A program made the translations under genes and the position numbers. From contig CAMDZW010000020.1 of NCBI GenBank assembly GCA_945911015.1, positions 1 through 64,000 on the forward strand: a stretch of DNA of 64,000 nucleotides, in the 5' to 3' direction. Source of the stretch: an uncultured Propionibacteriaceae bacterium. Its GTDB lineage: Bacteria; Actinomycetota; Actinomycetes; Propionibacteriales; Propionibacteriaceae. Shown piece by piece: positions 51,880 through 62,020 of the stretch. The notes beneath the pieces are model-generated. The model had not been told where the DNA came from, did not search any database, and was given only the letters and a program-made list of their open reading frames with translations. Numbering within the stretch: the stretch's first letter is position 1; each line of letters starts with the position of its first letter.

Positions 51880-53255
51880 GCACGGTCGCGGTGGTCGGCG
51901 GCGGACTGAGCGGTCTGGTGGCCGCCCGCCATCTCGCCCTGGCCGGACACCAGGTCACCGTGCTCGAGGCGGGACCGCGCCTCGGTGGCAAGATCGCAGC
52001 CGGGTCACTCGCCGGTGCCAGCTTCGACGTCGGCGCCGAATCCATGCTGGCCCGGACCGCGCCGGGCCAACGTCCCGAAGTCCTCGAACTCCTGTCGGAT
52101 CTGGGATGTGAGGTGATTGGTCCCGAGCCGGTCAAGGCTCAGCTGTTCGTGGACGGCGAGATCCGGTCCATGCCACGCTCCCAGGTCGGGATCCCGTACG
52201 ACGCCGAGGACCTGGCCGACCTGTTGACGCCTGCCGGACTGGAGCGGGCCCGTCAGGAGCCGGAACTGCCGGTCACGGTGCCGACGGCAGATCTGTCGAT
52301 CGGCGACCTGGTCGACGCACGGTTCGGGCCGGAGGTCACCGACCGACTGCTCGAACCGATGCTGGGCGGGGTATACGCCGGTCACGCCCGGTACCTGTCG
52401 GCCGCTGCCGTGGCGCCGGCGATCTGGCAGCGGATCACGCAGGGACTGACCTTGTCCCGTACGGCACCGGCTCCTGACCCGACGGCGGGGCCACCCATGG
52501 TGTCCACACCGGGCGGTCTCCACACTGTCGTCGATCGGCTGGTGGCCGATCTCGAGACCCATGACGTACGGCTTCGCCTCCGGTCCACGGTACGAGAGCT
52601 GTACCGCCGTGGCAGCGGCTGGACCCTGACCGTCGGGCCGACCACGACCGAGGAGACGGTCACCGCCGATGCGGTGGTGCTGGCCACCGCGGCCGCATCC
52701 ACGGCTCGGCTGCTCGACGGAATCGTCGATGAGCAGACCCGCGCTGAACTGGGCGCGGTCCCGTACGCATCAGTCGCGGTGATCGCCGTGGTGGCGAGCG
52801 GACTGGGGATCAACGGATCAGGCGTGTTGGTGCCGCCCGGCGAGTTGCCCTCGATCAAGGCGTTCACCCACGCCAGCCGGAAATGGGGGTGGGTGCGGTC
52901 CGCGCTGGATCGGTCCGTCGGAGCCGACCGAGAACTGGTCCGGATCAGCGTCGGTCGCGCCGGTCAGGTCGCGGCCCTGCAACTGGACGACCGCGCCCTG
53001 GTCGACGATGTGGTCGATCAGGCTCGCACGCTTATTCCTGGCTGGTCCGAGGTCCGGATCACCGAGGCCAAGGTGCAGCGCTGGGGTGGGGGACTGCCGC
53101 AGTACCAGGTCGGTCATCTCGATGCGGTGGCCCGATGGCGAGCCGCTGTCCATGCCGTGCCCGGGCTGACGGTGTGCGGCGCCTTGTGGGACGGCGTCGG
53201 TCTTGCCGGCTGTCTGCGCAGTGCCCGATCAGCGGCCGAGCATCTGTTGTCCTGA
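51876..53255 (+). CDS. hemY: Coproporphyrinogen III / protoporphyrinogen oxidase (HemY/CgoX family)
   Basis: FAD-dependent oxidase of 459 residues; in Gram-positive bacteria it makes coproporphyrin III. FAD motif [17 protein letters not shown], then [15 protein letters not shown]-terminal FAD contact [20 protein letters not shown]. Translationally coupled to hemE. The presence of hemQ immediately downstream indicates the coproporphyrin-dependent pathway, so the CgoX activity is the likelier one. Confidence 0.95.
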   Translation: MSTVAVVGGGLSGLVAARHLALAGHQVTVLEAGPRLGGKIAAGSLAGASFDVGAESMLARTAPGQRPEVLELLSDLGCEVIGPEPVKAQLFVDGEIRSMPRSQVGIPYDAEDLADLLTPAGLERARQEPELPVTVPTADLSIGDLVDARFGPEVTDRLLEPMLGGVYAGHARYLSAAAVAPAIWQRITQGLTLSRTAPAPDPTAGPPMVSTPGGLHTVVDRLVADLETHDVRLRLRSTVRELYRRGSGWTLTVGPTTTEETVTADAVVLATAAASTARLLDGIVDEQTRAELGAVPYASVAVIAVVASGLGINGSGVLVPPGELPSIKAFTHASRKWGWVRSALDRSVGADRELVRISVGRAGQVAALQLDDRALVDDVVDQARTLIPGWSEVRITEAKVQRWGGGLPQYQVGHLDAVARWRAAVHAVPGLTVCGALWDGVGLAGCLRSARSAAEHLLS

Positions 53256-53356
53256 AGATCCGGCGATCAGCTCAGCACTTCGGTGTCATCCGGACTGCTC
53301 CGCTTCGACGCTGCATGGGAGGATGGAAGCGGTCCAGCTGACAAGGAGAGCTTTCG

Positions 53357-54034
53357 GTGCGTGCCAAGGAAATCAACAACACCATTCGCTACACGATGTG
53401 GTCGGTGTTCGCCCGTCCCAATGTTGTCGCTGTCGACGAGAACTCCGCCGCGGCGGCCCTGGCGGAGGTGTCGCGCAGCACCGAAGGGCAGGATCTGGAG
53501 ATCCGAGGCTGGTACGACGTGGCTGGCTTGCGTGCCGATGCCGACCTGATGGTGTGGTGGCACGGTCCCACGATCGAATCGGTCCAGGATGCCTATCTGG
53601 CGTTGCGTCGCAGCGATCTGGGCATCCAACTCGACCCGGTGTGGTCGCAGGTGGCCTTGCACCGCCCCGCCGAGTTCAACAAGGGTCACGTCCCGGCATT
53701 CATGTCCGGTGAGGATCCTCGGCCCTATGTCTGCGTCTACCCCTTCGTCCGGTCGCTGGAGTGGTATCTGTTGCCCGATGAGGAACGCCGCCAGATGCTG
53801 GCCGAGCACGGCATGCTCGCCCGCACCTATCCCGATGTGCGGGCCAATACGGTCTCGGCGTTTGCACTCGGCGACTACGAGTGGATGCTCGCCTTCGAGG
53901 CTGACGAGCTCCACCGGATCGTCGACTTGATGCGGGCGCTACGGGCGGCCGAGGCTCGCCGTCACACCCGTGAGGAGATCCCGTTCTTCACCGGGCGACG
54001 ACGCGAACTCGCCGAGATCGTCGCCAGTTGGTGA
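53357..54034 (+). CDS. hemQ: Coproheme decarboxylase HemQ (ChdC)
   Basis: Last step of the coproporphyrin-dependent heme pathway: decarboxylates coproheme to heme b. 225 residues, chlorite-dismutase-like fold: [77 protein letters not shown] 53357 has AAGGAG eight bases upstream. About 100 bp after hemY, same strand (Rv2676c position). Confidence 0.95.
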   Translation: MRAKEINNTIRYTMWSVFARPNVVAVDENSAAAALAEVSRSTEGQDLEIRGWYDVAGLRADADLMVWWHGPTIESVQDAYLALRRSDLGIQLDPVWSQVALHRPAEFNKGHVPAFMSGEDPRPYVCVYPFVRSLEWYLLPDEERRQMLAEHGMLARTYPDVRANTVSAFALGDYEWMLAFEADELHRIVDLMRALRAAEARRHTREEIPFFTGRRRELAEIVASW

Positions 54035-54147
54035 GCGAACATGGCCCGGAGATTCCAACTGAAGTAGCGATCGGCTGACTCGAAAGTCCATCTTTGGGGG
54101 CAGGATCCCCATTCAAGGCCCGCGGTTGTTCCCGGCAGTCTGAGGCC

Positions 54148-56337
54148 ATGCGCAATCATTCTCGGAATCGACGGAGTTTCCTTCGGCTGGCCGGGGGCAC
54201 CACAGCCGCCTCCCTTGCTGCCTCCGGCATGGCAGTCGGCTGGGCCGATGCAGTCGGCCCGGACTCGGGCACTTCCGTGCCACGCTCGGCGGGCGCAACC
54301 GGCTGCAGCAAGTTCGGCCCGGGCACCACACTGGTCGATCTTGGCGCACCGTTGCCCGACACAACCATCATGCGGGCAGCATTCGGCGTCGACGCCACAG
54401 GACGTTCGGTGATGTATTTGGTTCCAGCCGGCGAGAACGCCGCGCTCAACATCATCGACACCCACAGCCATCAGAGACTTGCCGCCATCCCACTGCCGGG
54501 TGCGCGGGGATCTTGGGCCATCACGACCGATCCGAGCGGTGTGGTCTACATCGGGACCTATTCCAATGCTCATCTCTACCGCTACGACCCGGTGACCCAA
54601 ACCGTCTCCGACCTCGGCGCTCCGATCGCGGGGGAGGCCCAGGTCTATGGACTCTCGAGTGGGCCCGACGGCAGGATCTACGGTGGCACCTACCCGAACT
54701 GTCACGCCTTCGTCTACGACCCGGACACCGACTCCGTCACTGACTTCGGCCGGGTCGACGCCGAGTCACAGTACGTCCGCGCGGCGGTGTTCGCTGCCGA
54801 CCAGAACGCTCTGATTGCCGGTGTCTTCTCGCCGATTCCGAAGCTGGTCCGCATCGATGTCGTCTCAGGCACCATGACTGACATCACGCCACCGGGGATG
54901 ACCGGGGTGGGGGTCAACGAGCTGGGTTACGCGGCTGGCATCGTGTTCGCCGCCGTGGACGGCGTGTTGTATGCCGTCGACGTTGTCACCGGACAACAGC
55001 AGTCGTTCACCGACGCCGAGACAGGTACGACGCACACCACGATGACCGTCGGATCGCGCTTCATCTCCGAGGTGCACCAGGGAAGTATCTACCTCGCCGG
55101 CTCGAAGGTGTCCGGTCGTGAGCTCCGTAGAATCGAACTCGCCACTCTCACCTCGTCGATCGTGAGGACCGCAGACGGCACGCCGATCACCTTGGGGGCA
55201 GGCGGTCAGGGCTTCGGTCTGATTGAGGAGGACGGAGACACGATCCTGTACGGCAAGGTCGGCACATCGTCGGGCCTGTCGTTCACCTACAACGTGGACA
55301 CCCAGAGTTACCTCACTTGGACCGGAGACGTCCTGCCTGATCGTGCCCCGTTGGCCCACATCCTGGTCGGAGAGCCGGACGGGCCGCATGCGGACAAGGT
55401 CGTCATCAGCGGTTACCTGGGCGGAGCGACCGCCATCTATGACAGCACGACCGGCACGTTCGACGACGATCAACCCAAACTCGGACAGGTCGAAGGCTGG
55501 TGCTGGTACGACAACACAGTGATCGCAGGCATCTACCCGACTGCGACGATCAAGCAGTGGGATCTGAACGGTGGCACGAACCCGGTGTCGCTGTTCAACC
55601 TGCAGGACAGTCACCAGCAGAACCGACCCTTCGCCGTCATCACTGTCGGCAGCACGATCTACACCGGTACGTTGCCCGACTACGGGGAGCACGGTGGCGC
55701 CCTCAGTTCGTACGACCTGTCCACCTCCGCGCTGACCGTCCACCGCAATGTCGTGGTGGACCAAGCCATAGCCTCGCTCACCGAGTCGGGGGGACTGATC
55801 TACGGTGGTTCAGCCATCCAGGGCGGTGGCGGGACCGAGCCGATCGCAACCGAGGCGAAGCTGTTTGCCTTCGATCCGATCACCGCAACCAAGGTCGGTG
55901 AGTGGACGGTGGTGAGCGGAGCCAACACCATCAACGAGGTGTCGGTCGGACCCGACGGCCACCTCTGGGGACTCGCCGACGGGACAGTGTTCTCCTTCGA
56001 TCCGGTCGGCGAGACCGTGGTGTCGACGGTGACCATGTACAACGGGAGCACCGGCGGCCACGGCGGTGAGATGGTGTGGCACCCGAACGGCCTGTTGTAC
56101 GTGACGAGCCGGTACGCCTTCTATTCGGTGGATCCGCTCGCCGGGACCAGTGCGTTGGTCCAGAGCGGTGTCGAACGTGCCAGTCTGGCCCATGACGGCT
56201 CCATCTACTTGACCTACCAGCCGGTCGATGGCCTTGCCCGCACCAACCTTGCCCGGTTCACGCCCGGTCCACGCGCCAGGCAATGGCATGCCCGCGACGC
56301 GGCAGCACAGGCAGCGGGTCAGGGGAACCGATGCTGA
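54148..56337 (+). CDS. Tat-exported beta-propeller protein of unknown activity
   Basis: A 729-residue secreted protein. The ATG at 54148 gives a twin-arginine signal (RNRRSFLRLAGG, then an Ala-rich core ending near WADA). The mature part is a run of WD/NHL/PQQ-like blades: repeated units such as GVVYIGTYSNAHLYRYDP, GRIYGGTYPNCHAFVYDPD, VVISGYLGGATAIYDS, GHLWGLADGTVFSFDP. Folds like this bind or cleave carbohydrates (some polysaccharide lyases) or scaffold other proteins. It overlaps the sulfatase gene by 7 bp, so a role in processing an extracellular sulfated or modified glycan is a reasonable inference. Confidence 0.85.
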   Translation: MRNHSRNRRSFLRLAGGTTAASLAASGMAVGWADAVGPDSGTSVPRSAGATGCSKFGPGTTLVDLGAPLPDTTIMRAAFGVDATGRSVMYLVPAGENAALNIIDTHSHQRLAAIPLPGARGSWAITTDPSGVVYIGTYSNAHLYRYDPVTQTVSDLGAPIAGEAQVYGLSSGPDGRIYGGTYPNCHAFVYDPDTDSVTDFGRVDAESQYVRAAVFAADQNALIAGVFSPIPKLVRIDVVSGTMTDITPPGMTGVGVNELGYAAGIVFAAVDGVLYAVDVVTGQQQSFTDAETGTTHTTMTVGSRFISEVHQGSIYLAGSKVSGRELRRIELATLTSSIVRTADGTPITLGAGGQGFGLIEEDGDTILYGKVGTSSGLSFTYNVDTQSYLTWTGDVLPDRAPLAHILVGEPDGPHADKVVISGYLGGATAIYDSTTGTFDDDQPKLGQVEGWCWYDNTVIAGIYPTATIKQWDLNGGTNPVSLFNLQDSHQQNRPFAVITVGSTIYTGTLPDYGEHGGALSSYDLSTSALTVHRNVVVDQAIASLTESGGLIYGGSAIQGGGGTEPIATEAKLFAFDPITATKVGEWTVVSGANTINEVSVGPDGHLWGLADGTVFSFDPVGETVVSTVTMYNGSTGGHGGEMVWHPNGLLYVTSRYAFYSVDPLAGTSALVQSGVERASLAHDGSIYLTYQPVDGLARTNLARFTPGPRARQWHARDAAAQAAGQGNRC

Positions 56338-57887
56338 ACAACGACAACGGCAGCGCACGGCCGCAGCCGGCCAACGTCCTGCTGATCACCACCGACCAAC
56401 AGCGCTATGACACCCTCGGTGTGACGGGAAACCCGCACGTCCACACGCCTCATCTCGACCAGCTGGCCAGTCGAGGCAGCCTGTTCCGACGTGGCTACAT
56501 CCAAAACCCGGTGTGCATGCCGAGTCGCGCCTGCATCCAGACCGGACGCTATGTGTTCCAACACGGAGTGGAATACATGAAGAGTGTGATCGGCGAAACG
56601 CCAGGACTGCCACCCTGGGAGCGCACGGTGGCTGAACGGCTCCAGGAGTCGGGCTACCACACCGCGGCCTTCGGCAAGATCCACATGATGCCCCCGCGGG
56701 GCTATGACGAACTGCAACTGACCTTGGGCAAGGGCGCGCGGTGGCGACAGGCCGAAGGCTCACCGCTCGGGCCAGCTCAGCTGGGGCCGGTCTACGCGGA
56801 CTGGCTGAATGCCAAGCGTCCCGGTGCCTACGAGTCGATCTATGAACAGCGCCGCACACCGGAATTCGACGCTGAACGGGGTGCGCTGCCCAACGTGCTG
56901 GCCGCTGACGAGTGCGTGGATCACTGGATTGGCGAGAACACCGTGAACTTCCTTGACCGGGTCGGGGCGGCGGATGATCCACCACCCTTCTTCGCCTGGG
57001 CTGGCTTCTGCGGGCCGCACAATCCGTTCGATCCACCTGAACCGTACGCGAGCATGTACGACCCCGATCGGATCGAACTGCCAGCCCTGCTCCATGCTGT
57101 CCGGAGCGGGGTCGACGTCGCGCCGAACAGCTTCGCTGGCACTGACGGGGAAGCGCTGCTGCGGCGCATGATTGCGCGCTACTGGGGCATGGTCACCTAT
57201 CTCGATGACCAGGTGGGTCGCATCATGGCGGCGTTGTCGCGCAACGACCTCTGGGACGACACCTTGGTGATCTTCACGTCCGACCACGGTGAGATGCTCG
57301 GCGACTTCGGCACCACCGGCAAGGCGAACTTTCACGAGTCGGTGATTCGCGTGCCCTATCTGGTCATCCCGCCAGCACGATCAGCGAAGGGTCGAGCCGG
57401 AATGGGCCGCGTGACGGACACCTTGGTCGAACAGGTTGACCTGGCGCCCACGATTCTTGACTACGCGGCGATGCCACCGGCACCGGAGATGCCAGGGCAC
57501 AGTCTGCGGCCGCTGCTCGAACCGGCCGGGGACGACCGAGACAGCACGAGGTGGCCGACTCGAGAGGGCGTGCTGTGTGAGTTCACCGACAACAAGCGGG
57601 TGGCGCGGAGCAAGTGCCTACGTACCGACACGTACAAGTACGTCTTTCATGACTCGGGACGTTCCGCGGAGCTCTATGACCTCGGCAAGGACCCGGATGA
57701 GCTTGTCAATGTGGCGGCTGACCCGCAGTACCGCGATGTCCTGCTGCGGATGCAGAACGCTCTGCTGGAGCGCATCACGGCAGGAGCGCTGAATCATTGG
57801 AACACGGTCGGGGCGGGGGCTTCGAGCGAGGAACTGGATCACTTTGGAAGGCCTGCGGCGACGCAGAACCAGCCGTCTGCGAAGTAG
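56331..57887 (+). CDS. Type I sulfatase (formylglycine-dependent)
   Basis: A 518-residue alkaline-phosphatase-superfamily sulfatase, hydrolysing sulfate esters. Metal site NVLLITTDQQRYDTLG (residues 15-30); nucleophile motif C62-M-P-S-R66, the CxPSR form that FGE converts to formylglycine; then YHTAAFGKIHM, IFTSDHGEMLGDFG and KANFHESVIRVP. No signal peptide, so it is probably cytoplasmic. ATG 56331 has AGGGGA just upstream and overlaps the propeller stop. No maturase gene is visible here. Confidence 0.95.
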   Translation: MLNNDNGSARPQPANVLLITTDQQRYDTLGVTGNPHVHTPHLDQLASRGSLFRRGYIQNPVCMPSRACIQTGRYVFQHGVEYMKSVIGETPGLPPWERTVAERLQESGYHTAAFGKIHMMPPRGYDELQLTLGKGARWRQAEGSPLGPAQLGPVYADWLNAKRPGAYESIYEQRRTPEFDAERGALPNVLAADECVDHWIGENTVNFLDRVGAADDPPPFFAWAGFCGPHNPFDPPEPYASMYDPDRIELPALLHAVRSGVDVAPNSFAGTDGEALLRRMIARYWGMVTYLDDQVGRIMAALSRNDLWDDTLVIFTSDHGEMLGDFGTTGKANFHESVIRVPYLVIPPARSAKGRAGMGRVTDTLVEQVDLAPTILDYAAMPPAPEMPGHSLRPLLEPAGDDRDSTRWPTREGVLCEFTDNKRVARSKCLRTDTYKYVFHDSGRSAELYDLGKDPDELVNVAADPQYRDVLLRMQNALLERITAGALNHWNTVGAGASSEELDHFGRPAATQNQPSAK

Positions 57888-57895
57888 ACGACAAC

Positions 57896-59512
57896 ATGAC
57901 AACTGGACGAATGGATCGGCGGACAGCGTTGGGGTTGGCCGCGGGAGCGGTCGGGATGGGAGCGGCAGCGGCGCTGGCAGGATGCAGAAGCGACGAGGAA
58001 CCGCATGGCGAGGCGCCGACACCGTCGGCGCTGCCCACCCCGGTGTACGTGCCCTTCGAAGGTGTCGAACCGGATCTGCCCGGTTCCCGCGAGGGGGTCC
58101 AGCCGGGCTTCTTCAGTTACCCGGCCAACCCGCAGCAGTTCAGTGATGGTCCGCCCGGCGACGGCGGGGCAGTGAGCCTGTTCACCCAGGGCAAGCAGCT
58201 GATGGCGAAGAACCGGAACAAGCGATGGCAGCAGCTGGACGCGGACCTGAACGTTGTCACCGAGTGGTCCACGTCGACGAACTCGGGCTATCTCGCGAAA
58301 CTCCAGGTCCTTTCGGCGAGCGGAGACTTTCCCGACATCACCCAGCTGATCCCGATGCCTCAGATGCCCGGCGTCCTGGACAAGTACTTCACCGATCTGA
58401 CGCCGTACCTGGCCGGGGAAGAGATCACCAAGTATCCGGCGCTGGCAGCACTACCACCGTCGGCGTGGAGCCCGGGAACCATCAACGGTCGGATCTACGG
58501 CGTCGCCCAGCCGCGCACGATTGCTGGCCGGATTCTCAGCTTCCGTGGGGATGTTCTCGATCAGGCACGGATCGATGCCGACTCGGTGCACAGCGGTGAA
58601 GACTTTCTCGACCTGTGTCGTGAAGTGACCGACGCGGAGAGAGGGGTTCACGCCTTCGGGGCTGATCCGGTGGCATGGATCGTGCCGGCTGTCGCAGAAA
58701 TGATGGGTGCACCGAACGTGTGGGAGGAACGCGACGGTGAGTTCCACTCGGCCTACGCCAGCGACGTGTATCCGGAAGCCGTTGACGTCGTGCGGCGGAT
58801 GTGGGACGAAGGACTCATCCGTCCGGACAGTTACTCCAACCCGGGGTCCTCGGGCTGGTGGAAAGCTGGCAACACGGCTCTGTTCCTGCAGGAGTTCTCG
58901 GGCTGGTCCCGAGCGGGCGCAGACCCCGACATCCAACAGGTGGGAGCCATCGTGCTGCCGAAGTGGGACGGTGGGGGTGCGGCTCCGATCCATCTGTCCG
59001 AGGGTGCCTACTACGGGTTCTGCGCGTTGCGGCAGGCCGACGAGGCGCGTACCGACCAACTCCTGAGAATCCTCAATCACTTCGCTGCACCGTTCGGCAC
59101 CGCCGAGTACGTGCGCCTGGCCTGGGGGGTCGAAGGGCACAACTTCACCTACGACGGAACGGATCCGGTCGCCAGCGGCGCGAGCGAGGAGGCCCTGCCG
59201 GTCGCCTACCTCGGAAGCACCAGCGCGAGTATCCTGTACTCGGACGACCAAGACCTGGTGACCGCCCAGCACGACCATCAGAGCCAGACCATCCCCAACG
59301 GCATCACCAACCCAGCTCTCGGGCTGTATTCCGATGCCGACTTCAACAGCGGCCCGCGGGCATACCGCCCCTTCAAGGCAGGGCTGGATGACATCATCCA
59401 AGGACGCCGCACCATGGCCGACTACGCGTCGTTGCTCTCGGCTTGGCAGAGCACAGTGGGGGAGAAGGCCAAGGCCGAGTACGAAACGGCATTCGCGGGG
59501 GCGCAGGCATGA
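57896..59512 (+). CDS. ABC carbohydrate-binding lipoprotein (SBP family 1, LipO-like)
   Basis: A 538-residue extracellular solute-binding lipoprotein. Signal with paired arginines (MDRRTALGLAAG) and lipobox LAGC. The binding domain is of the large sugar-binding type (YLAKLQVLSASGDFPDITQL, YFTDLTPYLAGEEITKYPAL, SVHSGEDFLDLCREVTDAERG). It lies between sulfatase and dehydrogenase genes with no permease or ATPase alongside, so it must share a transporter encoded elsewhere. ATG 57896 is used; ATG 57911 directly before the RR motif is also possible. Confidence 0.88.
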   Translation: MTTGRMDRRTALGLAAGAVGMGAAAALAGCRSDEEPHGEAPTPSALPTPVYVPFEGVEPDLPGSREGVQPGFFSYPANPQQFSDGPPGDGGAVSLFTQGKQLMAKNRNKRWQQLDADLNVVTEWSTSTNSGYLAKLQVLSASGDFPDITQLIPMPQMPGVLDKYFTDLTPYLAGEEITKYPALAALPPSAWSPGTINGRIYGVAQPRTIAGRILSFRGDVLDQARIDADSVHSGEDFLDLCREVTDAERGVHAFGADPVAWIVPAVAEMMGAPNVWEERDGEFHSAYASDVYPEAVDVVRRMWDEGLIRPDSYSNPGSSGWWKAGNTALFLQEFSGWSRAGADPDIQQVGAIVLPKWDGGGAAPIHLSEGAYYGFCALRQADEARTDQLLRILNHFAAPFGTAEYVRLAWGVEGHNFTYDGTDPVASGASEEALPVAYLGSTSASILYSDDQDLVTAQHDHQSQTIPNGITNPALGLYSDADFNSGPRAYRPFKAGLDDIIQGRRTMADYASLLSAWQSTVGEKAKAEYETAFAGAQA

Positions 59513-60594
59513 GCGAAAAGATCGATCATCTCGGCAAAGGGGCCGCCGTCACCCACCAGCAGTCCACGGCGAAGGTGGTCGTGGTGCCTGGGGTGGGGGT
59601 CCGAGTCACTGACGGTGAAACTCCTGCGCTCTCGGCGACCGAGGTGCTCATCGCGCCGCGCTACTCCTACATCAGCGCCGGAACCGAGCTGAAGAGCGTG
59701 GTGGGCGCCACGGATGCCAGTCCCGGGGATGAGCCCCGCCAACTGGGCTACAGCCAGGCAGGGACGGTGCTCGCAGTCGGCGCCGAGGTGACACGGATCG
59801 TCGCCGGTGACCGGGTGGTCGCCATCGGTCGCGGCGCCTTCCATGCGACCCGTACCGTGGTGGGGCAGAACCTGGTGGTTCCCGTACCGACCGAAGTGGA
59901 TCTGGCAGAGGCATCGATCGCGGCGATGTTCTGTTTCGCACTCGAAGCGGTACACAAGTCCCGAGTCAGGCTCGGCCAGAAGGTCGTCGTGTTCGGTGCC
60001 GGCCTGATGGGACAGCTCGCCGCCCGGCTCTACCGGATGAGTGGCGCGGAGGTGGCTGTCGTCGACGGGCTTGAGTTCCGGCGCGACCATCTCCCCGCCG
60101 AGGTGTTGGCGGTCGCTCCCGATGCACGGGGCTGGACCCAATTGGCTGCGTGGGCGCAGCCGTACGGGGTGGAACACGCCTGCATCGGCTTCGGCGGCGA
60201 TGCCACCGACAGCATCGAGCGACTCAAGCCAATGATGTCGGCCGGCCCCGACGGTGTCCCGGCTGGCCGCATCGTCTTTCCCGGAGGCGCAGCCATCCAC
60301 CTCATGATGGCCTCCGCCATGGGCAACATCGAACTGCTGTCATCAGCCAAGGCCGGACCGGGTTATCGCGATGCCCACTACGAGAGCGGGGCGAATTACC
60401 CCGCCGCGTACGTCGGCCATCCGGTCCGGCGCAACATCGAGACCCTCATCAGCCTGCTGCAGAGTCGACGACTGGACGTGTCCGAACTGATCACCCATCG
60501 CTTTCCCTACGTGGCTGCGCCTGATGCCTACCGGGCGTTGTCGGAACGCCCGGGGGAGATCGTGGCTGCACTTCTCGACTACGGCGAGAGCTGA
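59509..60594 (+). CDS. Zinc-type alcohol dehydrogenase-like (MDR) oxidoreductase
   Basis: A 361-residue medium-chain dehydrogenase: GroES-like N-terminus (YSYISAGTELKSV, GYSQAGTVLAVGAEVTRIVAGDRVVAI) and Rossmann domain with VVVFGAGLMGQLAARLY. The usual zinc Cys/His ligands of polyol dehydrogenases are not evident; GTEL resembles the Glu-type variants seen in sugar-modifying MDR proteins. The ATG overlaps the binding-protein stop (ATGA). Probably oxidises or epimerises the imported sugar. Confidence 0.88.
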   Translation: MSEKIDHLGKGAAVTHQQSTAKVVVVPGVGVRVTDGETPALSATEVLIAPRYSYISAGTELKSVVGATDASPGDEPRQLGYSQAGTVLAVGAEVTRIVAGDRVVAIGRGAFHATRTVVGQNLVVPVPTEVDLAEASIAAMFCFALEAVHKSRVRLGQKVVVFGAGLMGQLAARLYRMSGAEVAVVDGLEFRRDHLPAEVLAVAPDARGWTQLAAWAQPYGVEHACIGFGGDATDSIERLKPMMSAGPDGVPAGRIVFPGGAAIHLMMASAMGNIELLSSAKAGPGYRDAHYESGANYPAAYVGHPVRRNIETLISLLQSRRLDVSELITHRFPYVAAPDAYRALSERPGEIVAALLDYGES

Positions 60595-60598
60595 TCGG

Positions 60599-61447
60599 TC
60601 AGATGAGTCGGCGTTGGTTCGTGTTGCGATAGCGCAACGGCGCCACACCGGTGGCCTGCTTGAAGCGGCGAGAGAAGTAGTACGGATCGTCATAGCCGAC
60701 GATGCGGCCGATCTCACCGATGCGCAGGTTGGTCGACGACAGCAGCTCGCTGGCTCGCGCAATCCGCGTCCGGGTCACGTACTGCATCGGAGTCAGCCCC
60801 AGCTGGCTCCGGAACTGGCGATTCAGGTGAGAGCGCGAATAGCCGCTGGCGTCGGCAATGCGATGCAACGTCAGAGGCGTGTGAAGGTTGGCATCGATGT
60901 GGCCGAGGATTTCGGTGAGGTCGATGTCAGGGACAGCTGGCTGTTCCCGTACGACCCGATCCCGTCGGGTTGCGATCAAGGTGATCAGGCTGAACAAGCA
61001 CGCATCGGTACGCAGAGCGCCGAGCTCGCTCGGTGTGCTCGCCGCATGCGTGATCAACTCGCGGAAGCGTGCGCGAATCGATTCGTCGAAACCCAGGGGC
61101 AGGATGACCGAGTCGGGCCGTGGAATCACCGACACCACTGCTTCAGCCTCCGGGCCCGCGAAGTGCACCCAGATCCATTCCCAGCCGGTCGACACGATCG
61201 GGCTGTACTGCAGCGGGACGTGGGGAGGGAGCAGAATCAAATCCCCGGCTTGGGCCCGTCCGATCTGTGTCTCGTCATTGGTCCGCTGGGCATCGACCAC
61301 GTCGAAGGCGCCACGCAGGATCCACAGCAGCAGATGAGTCTGTGGGTCACGGCGGGTGGGCGCGTAGGGGGCCCGGTTGGGTACGTAATCAGGCGGATCG
61401 TTGCGATAACCGGAGTGGACATGCCGGACCGGAGAGGTGACGGACAT
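60599..61447 (-). CDS. AraC-family regulator with cupin-like sensor domain
   Basis: A 282-residue regulator: N-terminal cupin ligand domain (HLLLWILRGAFDVVDAQ, AGDLILLPPHVPLQYSP, WIWVHFAGPEAEAV) and C-terminal double HTH (TLHRIADASGYSRSHLNRQF and IGEIGRIVGYDDPYYFSRRF). Converges with the dehydrogenase gene (4 bp apart) and probably controls the propeller-sulfatase cluster. ATG 61447 is used; GTG 61456 is also possible. Three 15-bp direct repeats lie just upstream. Confidence 0.92.
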   Translation of the reverse strand: MSVTSPVRHVHSGYRNDPPDYVPNRAPYAPTRRDPQTHLLLWILRGAFDVVDAQRTNDETQIGRAQAGDLILLPPHVPLQYSPIVSTGWEWIWVHFAGPEAEAVVSVIPRPDSVILPLGFDESIRARFRELITHAASTPSELGALRTDACLFSLITLIATRRDRVVREQPAVPDIDLTEILGHIDANLHTPLTLHRIADASGYSRSHLNRQFRSQLGLTPMQYVTRTRIARASELLSSTNLRIGEIGRIVGYDDPYYFSRRFKQATGVAPLRYRNTNQRRLI

Positions 61448-61478
61448 ACGAACCACTTCCCCTCGTCAGGCGACAATG

Positions 61479-61523
61479 CGCTGAGTCCCTGGGCGCTGAA
61501 TCTCTGGGCGCTGAGTCTCTGGT
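61479..61523. repeat. Three 15-bp tandem repeats upstream of the AraC gene
   Basis: CGCTGAGTCCCTGGG, CGCTGAATCTCTGGG and CGCTGAGTCTCTGGT follow one another without spacers, 32 bp upstream of the AraC start. AraC proteins often bind direct repeats, so these may be operator half-sites; equally they could be a neutral duplication. Confidence 0.7.
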
Positions 61524-61581
61524 TGATGGTGTCGATTCTATGACACCCGCACCGGATGCTCGACGTGTCGCAGCGTTCAGC

Positions 61582-62013
61582 TCAGTCGTTGCTCCCAGCC
61601 GGCTCCAGCACCAGGCTGACCGAGTTGATGCAGTAGCGGTCGTCGGTCGGCGTGGGATATCCCTCACCGTGGAAGACATGGCCCAGGTGGGAGTCGCAGA
61701 CCTTGCAACGGACCTCGACCCGCTCCATGCCGAGCGAGGAGTCACGGATCAGCACGACGTTGTCGGCGTCGCTGGGTGCGTAGAAGGACGGCCAGCCGCA
61801 GTGCGAGGAAAACTTGGTCTCGCTGCGGAACAGCTCGGTGTCACAGCCCTTGCATCGGTAGACGCCCACCGTGGTGGTGTCGTTGTACTCGCCGGTGAAC
61901 GGTCGCTCGGTCGCATTCTGTCGCAGCACCTGGTACGAGATCGGGTCCAGTCGCGCACGCCATTCGGCGTCCGAGCGAGTGATGCGGCCAACCTGGTCTG
62001 CGGGTGAACTCAT
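61582..62013 (-). CDS. msrB: Peptide-methionine (R)-S-oxide reductase
   Basis: Reduces methionine-R-sulfoxide in proteins (cytoplasm). 143 residues: zinc cysteines in YRCKGCDTELF and VRCKVCDSHLGHVF, SHCGWPSFY, and the catalytic Cys in RYCINSVSL. The ATG at 62013 lies 7 nt from a TACGCT -10 box shared back-to-back with the divergent polymerase gene. Rv2674 position in the syntenic block. Confidence 0.97.
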   Translation of the reverse strand: MSSPADQVGRITRSDAEWRARLDPISYQVLRQNATERPFTGEYNDTTTVGVYRCKGCDTELFRSETKFSSHCGWPSFYAPSDADNVVLIRDSSLGMERVEVRCKVCDSHLGHVFHGEGYPTPTDDRYCINSVSLVLEPAGSND

Positions 62014-62020
62014 GGCTTCC

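Noticed and set aside
57896-59512. Complete ABC transporter for the sulfatase cluster
   Set aside because: Only the binding lipoprotein is present; neighbouring genes are soluble enzymes and a regulator, with no multi-pass membrane protein or ABC ATPase between 54 and 64 kb.
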